Shown one piece after another: positions 8,333-16,805 of a DNA stretch of 64,000 nucleotides. A program made the position numbers and the translations under genes. The stretch's first letter is position 1; each line of letters starts with the position of its first letter. The notes below the pieces were generated by a model. That model ran no database searches. It had not been told where the DNA came from and saw only the letters and a list, made by a program, of their open reading frames with translations. This stretch comes from an uncultured Actinomycetes bacterium (GTDB lineage Bacteria; Actinomycetota; Acidimicrobiia; Acidimicrobiales; Acidimicrobilacustridaceae): contig CALEHQ010000045.1 of NCBI GenBank assembly GCA_937876315.1, forward strand, positions 16,001 through 80,000, in the 5' to 3' direction.

Positions 8333-9301
8333 TCAAATAGTGAAAACGATCTTCCCGAATTGATCACCGCTGAGCATCTCAGCGAAGCCCGACTGAGCGT
8401 CCGCCAGCGGCCGAACGGAGTCAATCACCGGACGAACACCAGTGGCGTCGATCATCGAAACGAGGCGCTGGAGTTCGCCTCGAGTGCCCATAGTCGAGCC
8501 GATGACCGAACGCTGGAGAAAGAACACTTGGGTGAGATCAGCCGATGGATCGTCACCAGTGGTGGCCCCCGACACGACGACAACTCCACCAGGCCGGACA
8601 GCTCGAACAGAGTTCGCCCAAGTGGCACGACCAACTGTCTCGACGACGGCATCGACGCGCTCCGGGAGCCGTTCGTCAGGCGCGAAGGTTGCGTGTGCAC
8701 CAAGTGCAACTGCCCGAGCCCGCTTTTCCTCACTACGACTCGTTGCCCATACGCGAAGTCCTGCAGCACGCGCAAGAGCGATCGCGGCGGTTGAGACTCC
8801 CCCGCCTGCACCTTGAACAAGCACCGTGTCACCGGGACGCAACGCTGCACGAGTGAACAACATGCGGTAGGCAGTCAACCATGATGTGGGCAAACAAGCG
8901 GCTTCTTCAAACGTGAGCGAAGAAGGCTTTGGAATCAGGTTGCGACGCGGAACCGCGATCTTCTCGGCAAGCGTTCCCGGGAAACGCTCGGACAGAAGCG
9001 AACGTCGAGGATCGAGCGTTTCGTCACCGTCGCCTGCATCGGGATCTGCAATCACAGCGTGAACGATGACTTCATTCCCATCGGCATCGACGCCTGATCC
9101 GTCACAACCGAGAATCATCGGGAGCTGCTCTGGCCGGAGCCCGACGCCTTTCAAACTCCAAATGTCGTGATAGTTCAACGCTGCGGCATGCAGCGTTACA
9201 AGCACCCAACCTTCGGGGATTTCCGGGTCGGGCACATCGCCAAGCGTGAGTCCTGAGAGCGGATTTTCCGCGTCGATAGATGTTGCGGTAACAGCGAACA
9301 T
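8333..9301 (-). CDS. Zinc-free MDR-family quinone oxidoreductase / alcohol-dehydrogenase-like protein
   Basis: The 322-residue medium-chain dehydrogenase has an N-terminal GroES-like half (HAAALNYHDIWSLKG about 38-52, LGCDGSG about 64-70) and a Rossmann half with VLVQGAGGGVSTAAIALA (about 161-178). The cysteine ligands of the zinc-containing alcohol dehydrogenases are absent, which fits NADPH:quinone reductase or enoyl reductase activity. The start abuts the stop of the upstream DUF4395-thioredoxin gene with no gap, so the two are co-translated. A shared redox role is likely but not shown. Confidence 0.85.
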   Translation of the reverse strand: MFAVTATSIDAENPLSGLTLGDVPDPEIPEGWVLVTLHAAALNYHDIWSLKGVGLRPEQLPMILGCDGSGVDADGNEVIVHAVIADPDAGDGDETLDPRRSLLSERFPGTLAEKIAVPRRNLIPKPSSLTFEEAACLPTSWLTAYRMLFTRAALRPGDTVLVQGAGGGVSTAAIALARAAGLRVWATSRSEEKRARAVALGAHATFAPDERLPERVDAVVETVGRATWANSVRAVRPGGVVVVSGATTGDDPSADLTQVFFLQRSVIGSTMGTRGELQRLVSMIDATGVRPVIDSVRPLADAQSGFAEMLSGDQFGKIVFTI

Positions 9302-10096
9302 TCAGATGACAGTAACTGACTCGCGAGCGATCGCATCGAGTTCCGCTCGGACAGAATCAGCGCCAGCCAAACGAACAATCACTGATCCGTTTGCTTCTGC
9401 ACGAACAACAGTTGGCGCCCTACGCACTTTGTAGCTGCTCGCAAGGTCGAGATGCTCGGCAACATTGAGAACGAGGATGGAATCGCCGGACTGCTGTGTC
9501 GAGATCTGTTCGACGACGAGTGGGCAGACGGCACAGAACTCAGTCGTGAAGACCAGCCACATCGGCCGCCCTGTTCGATGTTGAGCAGGAACAGGCGGCC
9601 AACCGCCCTTACGTTCTGGGCGTTGTGCATCGAAGAGTTCGCTTTCCTCTCGTTCCATAGTGACGACCCGAACACCTCCACGAAGGCGAACCAAAAGGAC
9701 ATACATTTCGCAACCTACGCAAATGCCAGTTGTTGCTGCGGCGGCAGCAAGAGCAGCAACGATGAGCGCAAGTGTCCACCCGAGAGTCGACGCACCGAAA
9801 AGAAACGCGAGTGTTGAGGCTCCGAGAAAGATCACACCGACCGTCGCGGCAAACCGAGGCGGACGAGGATCCTCAAGCTCGTGTGGTGGTTTTAACCGCG
9901 GCCGAATGACGGCGCCGTACACCCGCAATACCGGACCCCACTTTGGACCAAAGGCCGCGCCAAGGAACAGCACGACGCCAAAGACCGGAACAACAAGCCA
10001 CTGACCGGCAAGGAAACCGAGAACAAGTGCCACGGCGAGTACGGCTTGATTTGTCCGTGGTCCGCGGGGATCGATGGGGGCAGGTGTTGTAGCCAT
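9302..10096 (-). CDS. DUF4395 membrane protein fused to a thioredoxin-like domain
   Basis: The 264-residue protein has two parts. Residues 15-140 are the DUF4395 membrane domain with about four hydrophobic segments, the FGPKWGPVLRVYG loop and a CVGC pair at 126-129. Residues 178-264 look like a thioredoxin fold, with FTTEFCAVC (Cys188, Cys191) in the active-site place and RRAPTVV at the cis-proline. This suggests a membrane-tethered thiol-disulfide protein; which side of the membrane the CxxC faces cannot be told. It precedes the quinone-reductase-like gene at zero spacing, so electron flow between reductase, membrane and thiol domain is a reasonable but untested idea. Confidence 0.8.
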   Translation of the reverse strand: MATTPAPIDPRGPRTNQAVLAVALVLGFLAGQWLVVPVFGVVLFLGAAFGPKWGPVLRVYGAVIRPRLKPPHELEDPRPPRFAATVGVIFLGASTLAFLFGASTLGWTLALIVAALAAAAATTGICVGCEMYVLLVRLRGGVRVVTMEREESELFDAQRPERKGGWPPVPAQHRTGRPMWLVFTTEFCAVCPLVVEQISTQQSGDSILVLNVAEHLDLASSYKVRRAPTVVRAEANGSVIVRLAGADSVRAELDAIARESVTVI

Positions 10097-10138
10097 GACG
10101 TCACCTTAATCCCGACCTATTCAATCAACAATAGGAAA

Positions 10139-11401
10139 TTAGGAATTCGGCACCCGATCGAGCCGAGTCACCACTTCGACATGGTGCGTGTGCGGAAACA
10201 TGTCGACCACGACTGCCTCGATGGGCTGGTAACCCTCGGAGGCGAGCAGGGCAACGTCGCGGCCGGCGGCGGCGGGATCGCAACTCACGAGGAGGAATCG
10301 ATCGGCCTCGGCAGCAGCCAGCACCTTCACAGCCTTCCGACCAAGACCAGCGCGAGATGGATCGGCGATGACGAGATCGGCCGAGGGAACACGGAATCGT
10401 TCGATTGAAGTCCCGACCACCCGAACGTCGAGGTCGGCGAGATTCACCTTTGCGTCGGCCACCGATGACCGCCCTCGCTCAGCAGCCACAGCGCGCCACC
10501 TCTCGCGCCCAGCGAGCAAGCTGCCGGCAAAAAGCCCGACGCCGCAATATGCGTCAACCAGCGTGGGTTGATCGCGCGTTGAATCTTCCAAGATGTCAGC
10601 AGCCATTTGCGCGACAACGTTGACCAATGCCTCGGCCCCGTCGGGACGAGTCTGGAAGAACGATTCCGCTGAGATTCGCCAAACACGGCCCGCAACTTCT
10701 TCGTGGATCCAAGCTCGACGTCCGGCCTTCAATTCGTCGACGCCAATGACGAGGACATCAGAAGGAAGACGCACTCCAGAAGCGGACGGGGTAACGACAG
10801 CAATTCGCTCCCCTGTTGCAGTTCCAACGCGGAGAGTTACTTCGGTTGCGGCGCCAAAATCACCGTTTACCAGGAGTTCCTCAAGAAGAGGATGTGCAAC
10901 TGCACATGAAGACAGTGTCAGCACGTCGTGACTCGATCCCATACGAAGCCCCGCACGACCACCAACGACAGCGGCGCGCAGTGTCGTTCGAAATCCCCAA
11001 GGATCGAGAGTCGCTCCGACCCGAACGACAGGTTCCTTCCATCGGCCGAGTCGACGAAGTGCGTCAGAAACAATGTCGACCTTCGCTACCAACTGAGCAT
11101 CGTGACGCAAATGGGCGAGATCACAGCCGCCGCAGCCTTCGATGACGTGCGGGCATTCCGGTTCAATCCGACCCAGTGAAGGAGTGATGACCTTGATGAT
11201 TCGACCGTGTTCGCTCCCCCGGCGCTCAATGACGGAGACCTCGAGGCGCTCGCCAGGCAAGCCACCGTCGACAAGAACGACGCGACCATCGTCTCGGCGG
11301 GATAACCCCACGCCGCCAGCCACCAAACGCTCGACGTCGACGACCACGGAACGATCGGACATTCGATTGATGGGTCGATCAGAACCAGAAAGGTCGGTCA
11401 C
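10139..11401 (-). CDS. Class I SAM-dependent RNA (uracil-5-)-methyltransferase, RlmD/TrmA family
   Basis: The 420-residue protein has an N-terminal TRAM domain (about 17-75), then three cysteines in CPHVIEGCGGC (83, 90, 93) and Cys166, matching the four [4Fe-4S] ligands of RumA/RlmD. The SAM fold shows LVDAYCGVGLFAG (281-293) and IADPSRAGLG. Cys374 in LVSCDP is the catalytic nucleophile and the final HVEVVT carries the base glutamate. The enzyme makes 5-methyluridine in rRNA or tRNA; the exact site is not predictable here. The start may be GTG at 11401 or ATG at 11362. Its 5' end overlaps a perfect palindrome shared with the divergent rpe gene. Confidence 0.88.
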   Translation of the reverse strand: MTDLSGSDRPINRMSDRSVVVDVERLVAGGVGLSRRDDGRVVLVDGGLPGERLEVSVIERRGSEHGRIIKVITPSLGRIEPECPHVIEGCGGCDLAHLRHDAQLVAKVDIVSDALRRLGRWKEPVVRVGATLDPWGFRTTLRAAVVGGRAGLRMGSSHDVLTLSSCAVAHPLLEELLVNGDFGAATEVTLRVGTATGERIAVVTPSASGVRLPSDVLVIGVDELKAGRRAWIHEEVAGRVWRISAESFFQTRPDGAEALVNVVAQMAADILEDSTRDQPTLVDAYCGVGLFAGSLLAGRERWRAVAAERGRSSVADAKVNLADLDVRVVGTSIERFRVPSADLVIADPSRAGLGRKAVKVLAAAEADRFLLVSCDPAAAGRDVALLASEGYQPIEAVVVDMFPHTHHVEVVTRLDRVPNS

Positions 11402-11415
11402 CTACGCAGCGTAGG
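11401..11415. promoter_or_regulatory. Perfect palindrome between the methyltransferase gene and rpe
   Basis: CCTACGC-A-GCGTAGG is a 7-bp perfect inverted repeat with one central base. It lies 42 bases before the rpe start and touches the GTG of the divergent methyltransferase gene. It could be an operator serving both genes; this is inference from position and symmetry. Confidence 0.4.
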
Positions 11416-11457
11416 CGGGTATCGTCGCCCTAACGATCAACTCGAAGAAAGTTCGCC

Positions 11458-12150
11458 ATGTCGACTCCTTCAACACCACGGCCCATTGAAATCTCACCAT
11501 CGGTGCTCACCGCCGATTATTCACGCCTCGGTGAGGTATGTGTCGAACTCGAGAACGCCGGAGCAGACCTCATCCACTGGGATGTCATGGACGGCAACTT
11601 TGTTCCCAATTTGTCATTCGGCGCCGAAGTCATCGCCTCGATTCGACCTCTACTGACAATCCCGTTCGAAGCGCACCTCATGGTCACCGAACCAACATGG
11701 ATCCTCGATGCCATGGTCAATGCGGGATGCAGCACGGTGATGGTGCACCAAGAAGCATGTCTGCATCTTCACCGCACCCTCGGTCGCATTCGCGAACTCG
11801 GTGCCACCCCAGCCGTCGTCATCAACCCGGCTACCCCACTCGAGTCGATCATCGAAGTTCTAGACCTCGTCGACCTTGTCCTCATCATGTCCGTGAACCC
11901 TGGTTTCGGCGGGCAGTCATACATCGCTTCAGTTGAATCCAAGATGCGTCGGCTTCGCGAAATCATCAGTGACCGAGGCCTCGACATCGACATCGAAATC
12001 GATGGCGGCATCGCTCCGCCGACCATTGCTGCAGCCGCATCTGCTGGCGCCAATCGTTTCGTCGTGGGTAGTGCGATGTTCCGAGACCCCCAAGGGTTTG
12101 AGCACGCCACTGCGGAACTCCGCTCGCTCGCATCTGCTGCGACCATCTGA
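11458..12150 (+). CDS. rpe: Ribulose-phosphate 3-epimerase
   Basis: The 230-residue TIM-barrel protein matches Rpe along its length: ISPSVLTADY at the start, HWDVMDGNFVPNLSFG (metal and catalytic Asp, about 40-55), HLMV, MSVNPGFGGQ (about 144-153) and the phosphate-binding IDGGI and VVGSAMF near the end. It interconverts ribulose-5-phosphate and xylulose-5-phosphate in the pentose phosphate pathway. It is divergent from the RNA methyltransferase. The small membrane-anchored protein at 12155 starts four bases after its stop and is probably co-transcribed. Confidence 0.96.
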   Translation: MSTPSTPRPIEISPSVLTADYSRLGEVCVELENAGADLIHWDVMDGNFVPNLSFGAEVIASIRPLLTIPFEAHLMVTEPTWILDAMVNAGCSTVMVHQEACLHLHRTLGRIRELGATPAVVINPATPLESIIEVLDLVDLVLIMSVNPGFGGQSYIASVESKMRRLREIISDRGLDIDIEIDGGIAPPTIAAAASAGANRFVVGSAMFRDPQGFEHATAELRSLASAATI

Positions 12151-12154
12151 ATCG

Positions 12155-12637
12155 ATGCCTTCGCCCCGGCCCCGTCCTCGAGCGGTGCGCGTCATTGTCA
12201 TTGCGCTTTTCGTCCTCGCTGCTGCGGGCGTTGGGCTTTGGACGGTGTTGAAGAAACCCGAAACTCGTTCGGCGGAAAAGTTGTGCACACAACTCGGCGC
12301 AGTCACTTCGCTCTCAAGTTCTCTTGTAACACTCGACCCGACCACGCTGGGGCCGCAGGTTGCCGAACTACAACGGGCGACCTCGGTAGCGCCATCAGAC
12401 ATCCAGGCCCAGCTGACGGTGCTGGCATCATTCGTCGAAGAACTTGCAGATGCAGTCCGAGCTTCGCCCGTCGACAAGAAGGCCACTCTCGTCGCAGCAC
12501 TCGCAGAACGACAAGACCGCGTGGATGAAGTTACGGCTGCGGGCCAAGCAGTCGAAGCTTGGGCGATAACGAACTGTGGCGTTCCGTTGCGAACGACGAC
12601 AACGCAAAAATCTTCCACCACAACGACTCGCAGATAG
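12155..12637 (+). CDS. Hypothetical membrane-anchored secreted protein
   Basis: This 160-residue protein of unknown function starts with a basic segment, a hydrophobic helix (about residues 11-32) and an extracytoplasmic domain with two cysteines (about 44 and 146) that could form a disulfide. It ends in a Thr/Ser/Lys-rich tail. The ATG at 12155 lies four bases after the rpe stop; the frame is open farther upstream but only antiphase to rpe. No family was recognised. It is convergent with clpP. Confidence 0.65.
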   Translation: MPSPRPRPRAVRVIVIALFVLAAAGVGLWTVLKKPETRSAEKLCTQLGAVTSLSSSLVTLDPTTLGPQVAELQRATSVAPSDIQAQLTVLASFVEELADAVRASPVDKKATLVAALAERQDRVDEVTAAGQAVEAWAITNCGVPLRTTTTQKSSTTTTRR

Positions 12638-12675
12638 CTCGTCCAATTCGTGGCGTTGAATCGATCCGGAATGCT

Positions 12676-13278
12676 TTAGAGGAGTTCTCCGCGCTTGACA
12701 ATGACGTTGTCAACGATGCCGTAGGCCTTCGCCTGCTCGGCGGTGAACCAACGGTCGCGCTCTGAGTCGATTTCGATTTGATCGACGGCCTGACCCGTGT
12801 GGAACGAGATCCGCTCAGCCATGAGGCGCTTGATGTACGCCATCTGTTCGGCCTGAATAGCGATGTCAGAAGCTTGGCCCTGAACACCACCGAGGGGCTG
12901 ATGCATCATGATGCGAGCGTGCGGGAGTGTGTGACGCTTGCCTGCGGCTCCGGCGCACAAGAGAAACTGTCCCATTGATGCCGCGAGTCCCATGCAAATC
13001 GTTCCGACGTCGGGGGTAATGAATTGCATGGTGTCGTAGATCGCCATACCAGCAGTGATGGAACCGCCAGGTGAGTTGATGTACAGCCAGATGTCCTTAC
13101 CCGGGTCTTCACCCTCGAGGTAGAGCAACTGGGCGACGATCTGGTTGGCTACGGCGTCGTTGACGTCGCTACCGAGGACCACGATGCGGTCCTTGAGGAG
13201 CATGCGGAAGATGTCTGCTCCCGGGTCTGCGATGGAGGCGGCCATAGCCACCTGCGGTGCGATCGGGGGATTCGACAT
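12676..13278 (-). CDS. clpP: ATP-dependent Clp protease proteolytic subunit
   Basis: The 200-residue protein is a full-length ClpP. The catalytic triad is visible as Ser101 in GLAASMGQ, His126 in [10 protein letters not shown] and Asp171 in EIDSERDRW, and YINSPGG (67-72) lines the substrate strand. It forms a barrel that degrades proteins fed by ClpX or ClpC. No clpX, tig or second clpP adjoins it here, although actinomycetes usually have a clpP1-clpP2 pair; a partner would be elsewhere. The upstream gap to the CPBP gene is about 90 bases. Confidence 0.95.
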   Translation of the reverse strand: MSNPPIAPQVAMAASIADPGADIFRMLLKDRIVVLGSDVNDAVANQIVAQLLYLEGEDPGKDIWLYINSPGGSITAGMAIYDTMQFITPDVGTICMGLAASMGQFLLCAGAAGKRHTLPHARIMMHQPLGGVQGQASDIAIQAEQMAYIKRLMAERISFHTGQAVDQIEIDSERDRWFTAEQAKAYGIVDNVIVKRGELL

Positions 13279-13371
13279 CGGGCTCCTTCCAACGGACTGG
13301 GGGCCGGCTCTACGAACCGACTTGGGCAGGCTACAGGGCCAACTGGCATCTCCGACGCGCTCTGCGCCCGA

Positions 13372-14178
13372 TTAGAGATAGAGCGCCCCGAGCACCCCGA
13401 CGGCATTCACACAGATATGAGCGACGATTGACGGACCCAACCGACCGTTGGCACGAATCACAAGGAGGGCGAAGACAGCTCCGTAGGTGGCGGTAACTCC
13501 AACGATGAACGCCGCCTGACCCCACGTGTCGCCTTGGGCATGAAACAAACCGAAGACCAGAGACGAGATGATCACGCCGGTCACCAGATTCCAGCGTCGG
13601 CCAAGGGCCCGTAAGAAGAGTCCCCGGAAAAACAACTCCTCGACGACGGGTGTGCAAATTGCAACGAGGAAGAAAATGACGAACGCCGTCAATGCACTGG
13701 GTTTCGTCGGAAGGAACTCGGTATTCGACGGGGATGGTTCGCCAGAAATCAATACCCAAGCGATTCCTCCAAGTATTGAAAGCACGAGCGCAACGAAGCC
13801 CCCGACCAAACCCCACGCCAGATCGATCGCTCGGAGATCAAGACCAAAGTCCAAACGAAGACTGCGCTGGCCCTTCCAATACGTTGCAACGACAGGCCAG
13901 CCAAGAAACCCCGCCCAACCACACACCATGCTGATCGTGAGTGCCCCGAGACTCAGTTCCGTGAATGACGATTCGGAACCGTCACCGGCAGTAATCAGGA
14001 TGATCGATGCAACGATTCCTCCCGCAATCCAAAGGGCGAGACCAATAAAGACGTCTCCAAGCCCCCAACGAATGACCAAACCTTGCGCAGCACTAGAGGT
14101 CGGCGGTGGCGGTAGCGGTGGCGGCGTGGTTGGCGGCTGCGCGTGCGGCGGCAACGGCGGTTCAGAGGGGAATGTCAT
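13372..14178 (-). CDS. CPBP (CAAX/Abi) family intramembrane protease
   Basis: The 268-residue protein has a proline-rich cytoplasmic N-terminus (about 30 residues) and six to eight hydrophobic segments. The CPBP motifs are present: EELFFRG with Glu180, Glu181 and Arg185, FGLFHA with His213, and a last-helix HICVN. Related proteins cleave prenylated or membrane substrates, and some act in bacteriocin immunity. The start overlaps the stop of rdgB by four bases (ATGA). It is the last gene of the phosphodiesterase-rph-rdgB operon. The role is unknown. Confidence 0.85.
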   Translation of the reverse strand: MTFPSEPPLPPHAQPPTTPPPLPPPPTSSAAQGLVIRWGLGDVFIGLALWIAGGIVASIILITAGDGSESSFTELSLGALTISMVCGWAGFLGWPVVATYWKGQRSLRLDFGLDLRAIDLAWGLVGGFVALVLSILGGIAWVLISGEPSPSNTEFLPTKPSALTAFVIFFLVAICTPVVEELFFRGLFLRALGRRWNLVTGVIISSLVFGLFHAQGDTWGQAAFIVGVTATYGAVFALLVIRANGRLGPSIVAHICVNAVGVLGALYL

Positions 14179-14771
14179 GCGAGCTCCTGCGCCAACGCTC
14201 GCAACGCCCGACCTCGATGACTGATCGCATGCTTTTCCGAGGAGTTCATTTCAGCAAAGGTTCGACCGTCGCCATCGTCAGGAACGAAAACGGGGTCATA
14301 GCCGAAGCCCCCATCTCCTCTGAGTTCAGAAGCGATGACACCCGAAACAATTCCCTCAGCGACTGTTTCGGAACCATCGGGCCAACGCACCAAAACCACG
14401 GTACGGAATCTCGCGCGACGATCCTGCGGCGTTATCGCTCCTGCGATCTCAAGTTCTCTGAGGAGCTTTGCGATATTTGCAACTGAATCGCTGGGTTCAC
14501 CGGCATATCGCGCAGATCGGACGCCCGGTGCTCCGTCTAGGGCTTCAACTTCGAGACCCGTATCGTCCGCAAGCGATGCACTACCGGTCGCATTCGCTAT
14601 CGCAACCGCTTTGAGGCGAGCGTTCCCTTCAAGCGTTTCGGCATTTTCGTCAACATCGTGAACTGCCTCTGGACGTGGTTCGAGGACGACACCACACGAA
14701 GCGAGGATCTCTTCGATCTCGCTCACTTTGTCGGGATTCGCGCTCGCACAAACGAGGCGCCGACCGCCCAC
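14175..14771 (-). CDS. rdgB: XTP/dITP pyrophosphatase (RdgB/HAM1)
   Basis: The 198-residue protein has the family marks: an N-terminal LVCASANPDKVSEIEEIL (usually T/S-x-N-x-x-K), SLADDTGLEVEALDGAPGVRSARYAG (about 65-90) and GGFGYDPVFVPDDG (about 154-167), with SHRGRAL at the end. It removes non-canonical purine nucleoside triphosphates (ITP, XTP) to protect DNA and RNA. The GTG start lies five bases after the rph stop, and the same rph-rdgB order is known from mycobacteria (Rv1340-Rv1341). Confidence 0.95.
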   Translation of the reverse strand: MGGRRLVCASANPDKVSEIEEILASCGVVLEPRPEAVHDVDENAETLEGNARLKAVAIANATGSASLADDTGLEVEALDGAPGVRSARYAGEPSDSVANIAKLLRELEIAGAITPQDRRARFRTVVLVRWPDGSETVAEGIVSGVIASELRGDGGFGYDPVFVPDDGDGRTFAEMNSSEKHAISHRGRALRALAQELA

Positions 14772-14776
14772 TGTGC

Positions 14777-15511
14777 TCAGTCCCGACGAGGCGGCGGGTC
14801 GGAAAGGAGCAACTTCTGCATGGTGAACAACTCGCGGATGCCGCCTTCGGCAAGTCCGAGGAGCTCATCGAGCTCCCCCCGACTGAAGCTCATTCCCTCC
14901 GCCGTTCCCTGGACTTCAAGGAACCGACCGCTCTCTGTCATCACAACATTCATGTCCACTTCAGCAGCAGAATCCTCGACGTAGGGAAGATCGAGAACAG
15001 GTGCGCCGTCGACGATTCCCACAGAGATAGCGGCGCAAGCTTCTGTGAGGGGATGCTTCGGAATGCTTCCGGCCTGCACACAGCGAGTGAGCGCGTCGTG
15101 CAACGCCAAATAACCACCTGTTATCGAAGCCGTGCGAGTTCCGCCGTCGGCCTGAAGCACATCGCAATCGACGACAACCTGACGTTCTCCAAGCGCTTCC
15201 ATATCGCAGACACCCCGCAAGGAACGTCCGATGAGTCGCTGAATCTCGTGGGTTCGACCCGATGGCGATCCCTTACTTACTTCGCGGCGAACACGCTCTG
15301 GGGAAGCACCCGGCAACATCGAGTACTCGGCGGTGACCCAGCCTTTGCCGGAGCCCTTCATCCACCGCGGAACACTCTCGTCGATTGACGCAGTGCAGAG
15401 AACAATTGTGCGGCCAAATCGAATCAGGACAGAACCGGTGGCCGAATCGGTGAAGTCGCGCTCAATCGAAATATCGCGAAGTTCGTCTGGGCGTCGTCCG
15501 TCTGTTCTCAC
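14777..15511 (-). CDS. rph: Ribonuclease PH
   Basis: The 244-residue protein matches RNase PH throughout: [12 protein letters not shown] at the N-terminus, [14 protein letters not shown] (about 57-70), [11 protein letters not shown] (about 88-98), [15 protein letters not shown] (phosphate and metal site) and [18 protein letters not shown]. It trims the 3' ends of tRNA precursors using phosphate. The GTG start overlaps the stop of the upstream metallohydrolase gene as GTGA. Confidence 0.96.
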   Translation of the reverse strand: MRTDGRRPDELRDISIERDFTDSATGSVLIRFGRTIVLCTASIDESVPRWMKGSGKGWVTAEYSMLPGASPERVRREVSKGSPSGRTHEIQRLIGRSLRGVCDMEALGERQVVVDCDVLQADGGTRTASITGGYLALHDALTRCVQAGSIPKHPLTEACAAISVGIVDGAPVLDLPYVEDSAAEVDMNVVMTESGRFLEVQGTAEGMSFSRGELDELLGLAEGGIRELFTMQKLLLSDPPPRRD

Positions 15512-16245
15512 AATTGGTACCTCTCATGGGGGGATGCAAGTTCAACGGGAGCACCGTAGGCCGATTCTCCGTTGCGGGCGTGCACCGACAGATCCGACTC
15601 TGGCCAAAAGTGCGTCAGCACACACCGCTTCGCTCTGGCAGCGCGCGACATCTCACCTGCAGCGCGCGCCGAAAGATGCTTCATTCCATCTGCCTCGGCG
15701 TCAGTTCCGTACGTGGCCTCAACTAGCGCAAGATCAACGCCTCGACCCAGGCGCTCGATACTCCACTCGGGACCGGTGTCAGCGGAGTAAACCATCGAAC
15801 CACCATTCGTCGATTCGATCCGCATGGCGTGTGTCTCGACGTAATGATCAGTTTGCTCGAGCCGAAACCGCAGTGGACCTATTGCGAACTCGTCTCCGTC
15901 GCCCGTGACATTCCATTCAAAGGTTGGCTCCAAGTTGCCGGGCATAAGCGAAGCGATTGCACGAGTTTCTGCAGTGCCCCACACCGGAAGCCCTTCACGT
16001 TCGTAGCGGTATCTTGACGCCACGTGCAGACCAGCGAGATCACTCCAATGATCTGCATGCGAATGAGACAAAACAACAGCTGTCACGTCGGAAAGCGCGA
16101 TGTGTCGCTGAAGCGAACCAAGACATCCGGGTCCCAGATCGACCAAAACATTCGAGCTGCCGTCCTGTATGAGGTAGCCGCTACAAGGGCAGTCCTGACC
16201 CGGGTAACTCCCTGAGCATCCGAGAACGGTAACGAGCATCTTCAA
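15508..16245 (-). CDS. MBL-fold metallohydrolase, Rv1339-like cyclic-nucleotide phosphodiesterase
   Basis: The 245-residue beta-lactamase-fold protein has [13 protein letters not shown] at the N-terminus, HSHADH (61-66) as the metal-binding motif, YSADTG and LTHFWP for further ligands. Sequence style and its place just before rph-rdgB match mycobacterial Rv1339, reported as an atypical class II cAMP phosphodiesterase. That function is transferred from memory of the homolog; RNase Z-like activity is an alternative. It is the first gene of the rph-rdgB-CPBP operon and is divergent from the Rrf2 regulator at 16320. Confidence 0.85.
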   Translation of the reverse strand: MKMLVTVLGCSGSYPGQDCPCSGYLIQDGSSNVLVDLGPGCLGSLQRHIALSDVTAVVLSHSHADHWSDLAGLHVASRYRYEREGLPVWGTAETRAIASLMPGNLEPTFEWNVTGDGDEFAIGPLRFRLEQTDHYVETHAMRIESTNGGSMVYSADTGPEWSIERLGRGVDLALVEATYGTDAEADGMKHLSARAAGEMSRAARAKRCVLTHFWPESDLSVHARNGESAYGAPVELASPHERYQL

Positions 16246-16319
16246 ACGCTAGTGGGACTCTGCTTTCAACATGCAGAGCGGACGACACCGACTCGCCCGT
16301 TCCATGCGAGAATGCGGCT

Positions 16320-16784
16320 ATGCGCATTCCTGCGAGCGTCGACTACGCGATCCGAGCCATGGCCGAATTGGCCAGCAGAGGCGAGGGTCCTGTCACGGCC
16401 GAAGAGCTCGCTGTGGCTCAGGGAATTCCGCTCAAGTTTCTCAGAGGGATCATGACCGAGCTCAAGCGATCTCGGTTGGTGAGTAGCCAACGAGGACCTG
16501 AGGGTGGCTTTGTCCTCACTCGGCCGGCTAACGAGATTTCACTAGCGGACATCTTTCGAGCAATCGATGGACCGCTCGCCACTGTGCGCGACCAGAGCCT
16601 CAGTTCGATGACCCACATCGGTGCCGCTGCAGAACTACCCACCGTGTGGATGGCAGTGCGTGCAAGCCTGCGGAGAGTTCTTGAAGTTGTCACCATTGCC
16701 GATCTCGCCGACGGCTCTCTGCCCGCTCCGATCGCCGATCTGGCATCGGAGTATCGGGCCGAGACTGAGTCTCGGCACGCTTAG
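16320..16784 (+). CDS. Rrf2-family transcriptional regulator lacking Fe-S cysteines
   Basis: The 154-residue protein starts with the Rrf2 winged helix (MRIPASVDYAIRAMAELA, then VTAEELAVAQGIPLKFLRGIM) and the wing QRGPEGGFVLTRP. It contains no cysteine at all, so it cannot bind the iron-sulfur cluster of IscR, NsrR or RsrR. It resembles the cluster-free CymR branch that controls cysteine synthesis. It lies next to and convergent with cysD-cysNC, with cysM and mec close by. Control of sulfur assimilation is therefore the leading hypothesis, but no operator could be defined. Confidence 0.88.
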   Translation: MRIPASVDYAIRAMAELASRGEGPVTAEELAVAQGIPLKFLRGIMTELKRSRLVSSQRGPEGGFVLTRPANEISLADIFRAIDGPLATVRDQSLSSMTHIGAAAELPTVWMAVRASLRRVLEVVTIADLADGSLPAPIADLASEYRAETESRHA

Positions 16785-16805
16785 AAATTCGTGGCCCGCT
16801 GAGAG

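Noticed and set aside
11933..12154. Extended open frame before the small protein at 12155
   Set aside because: It overlaps the end of rpe in another frame; rpe is certain, and the ATG after its stop begins a proper signal-anchor.
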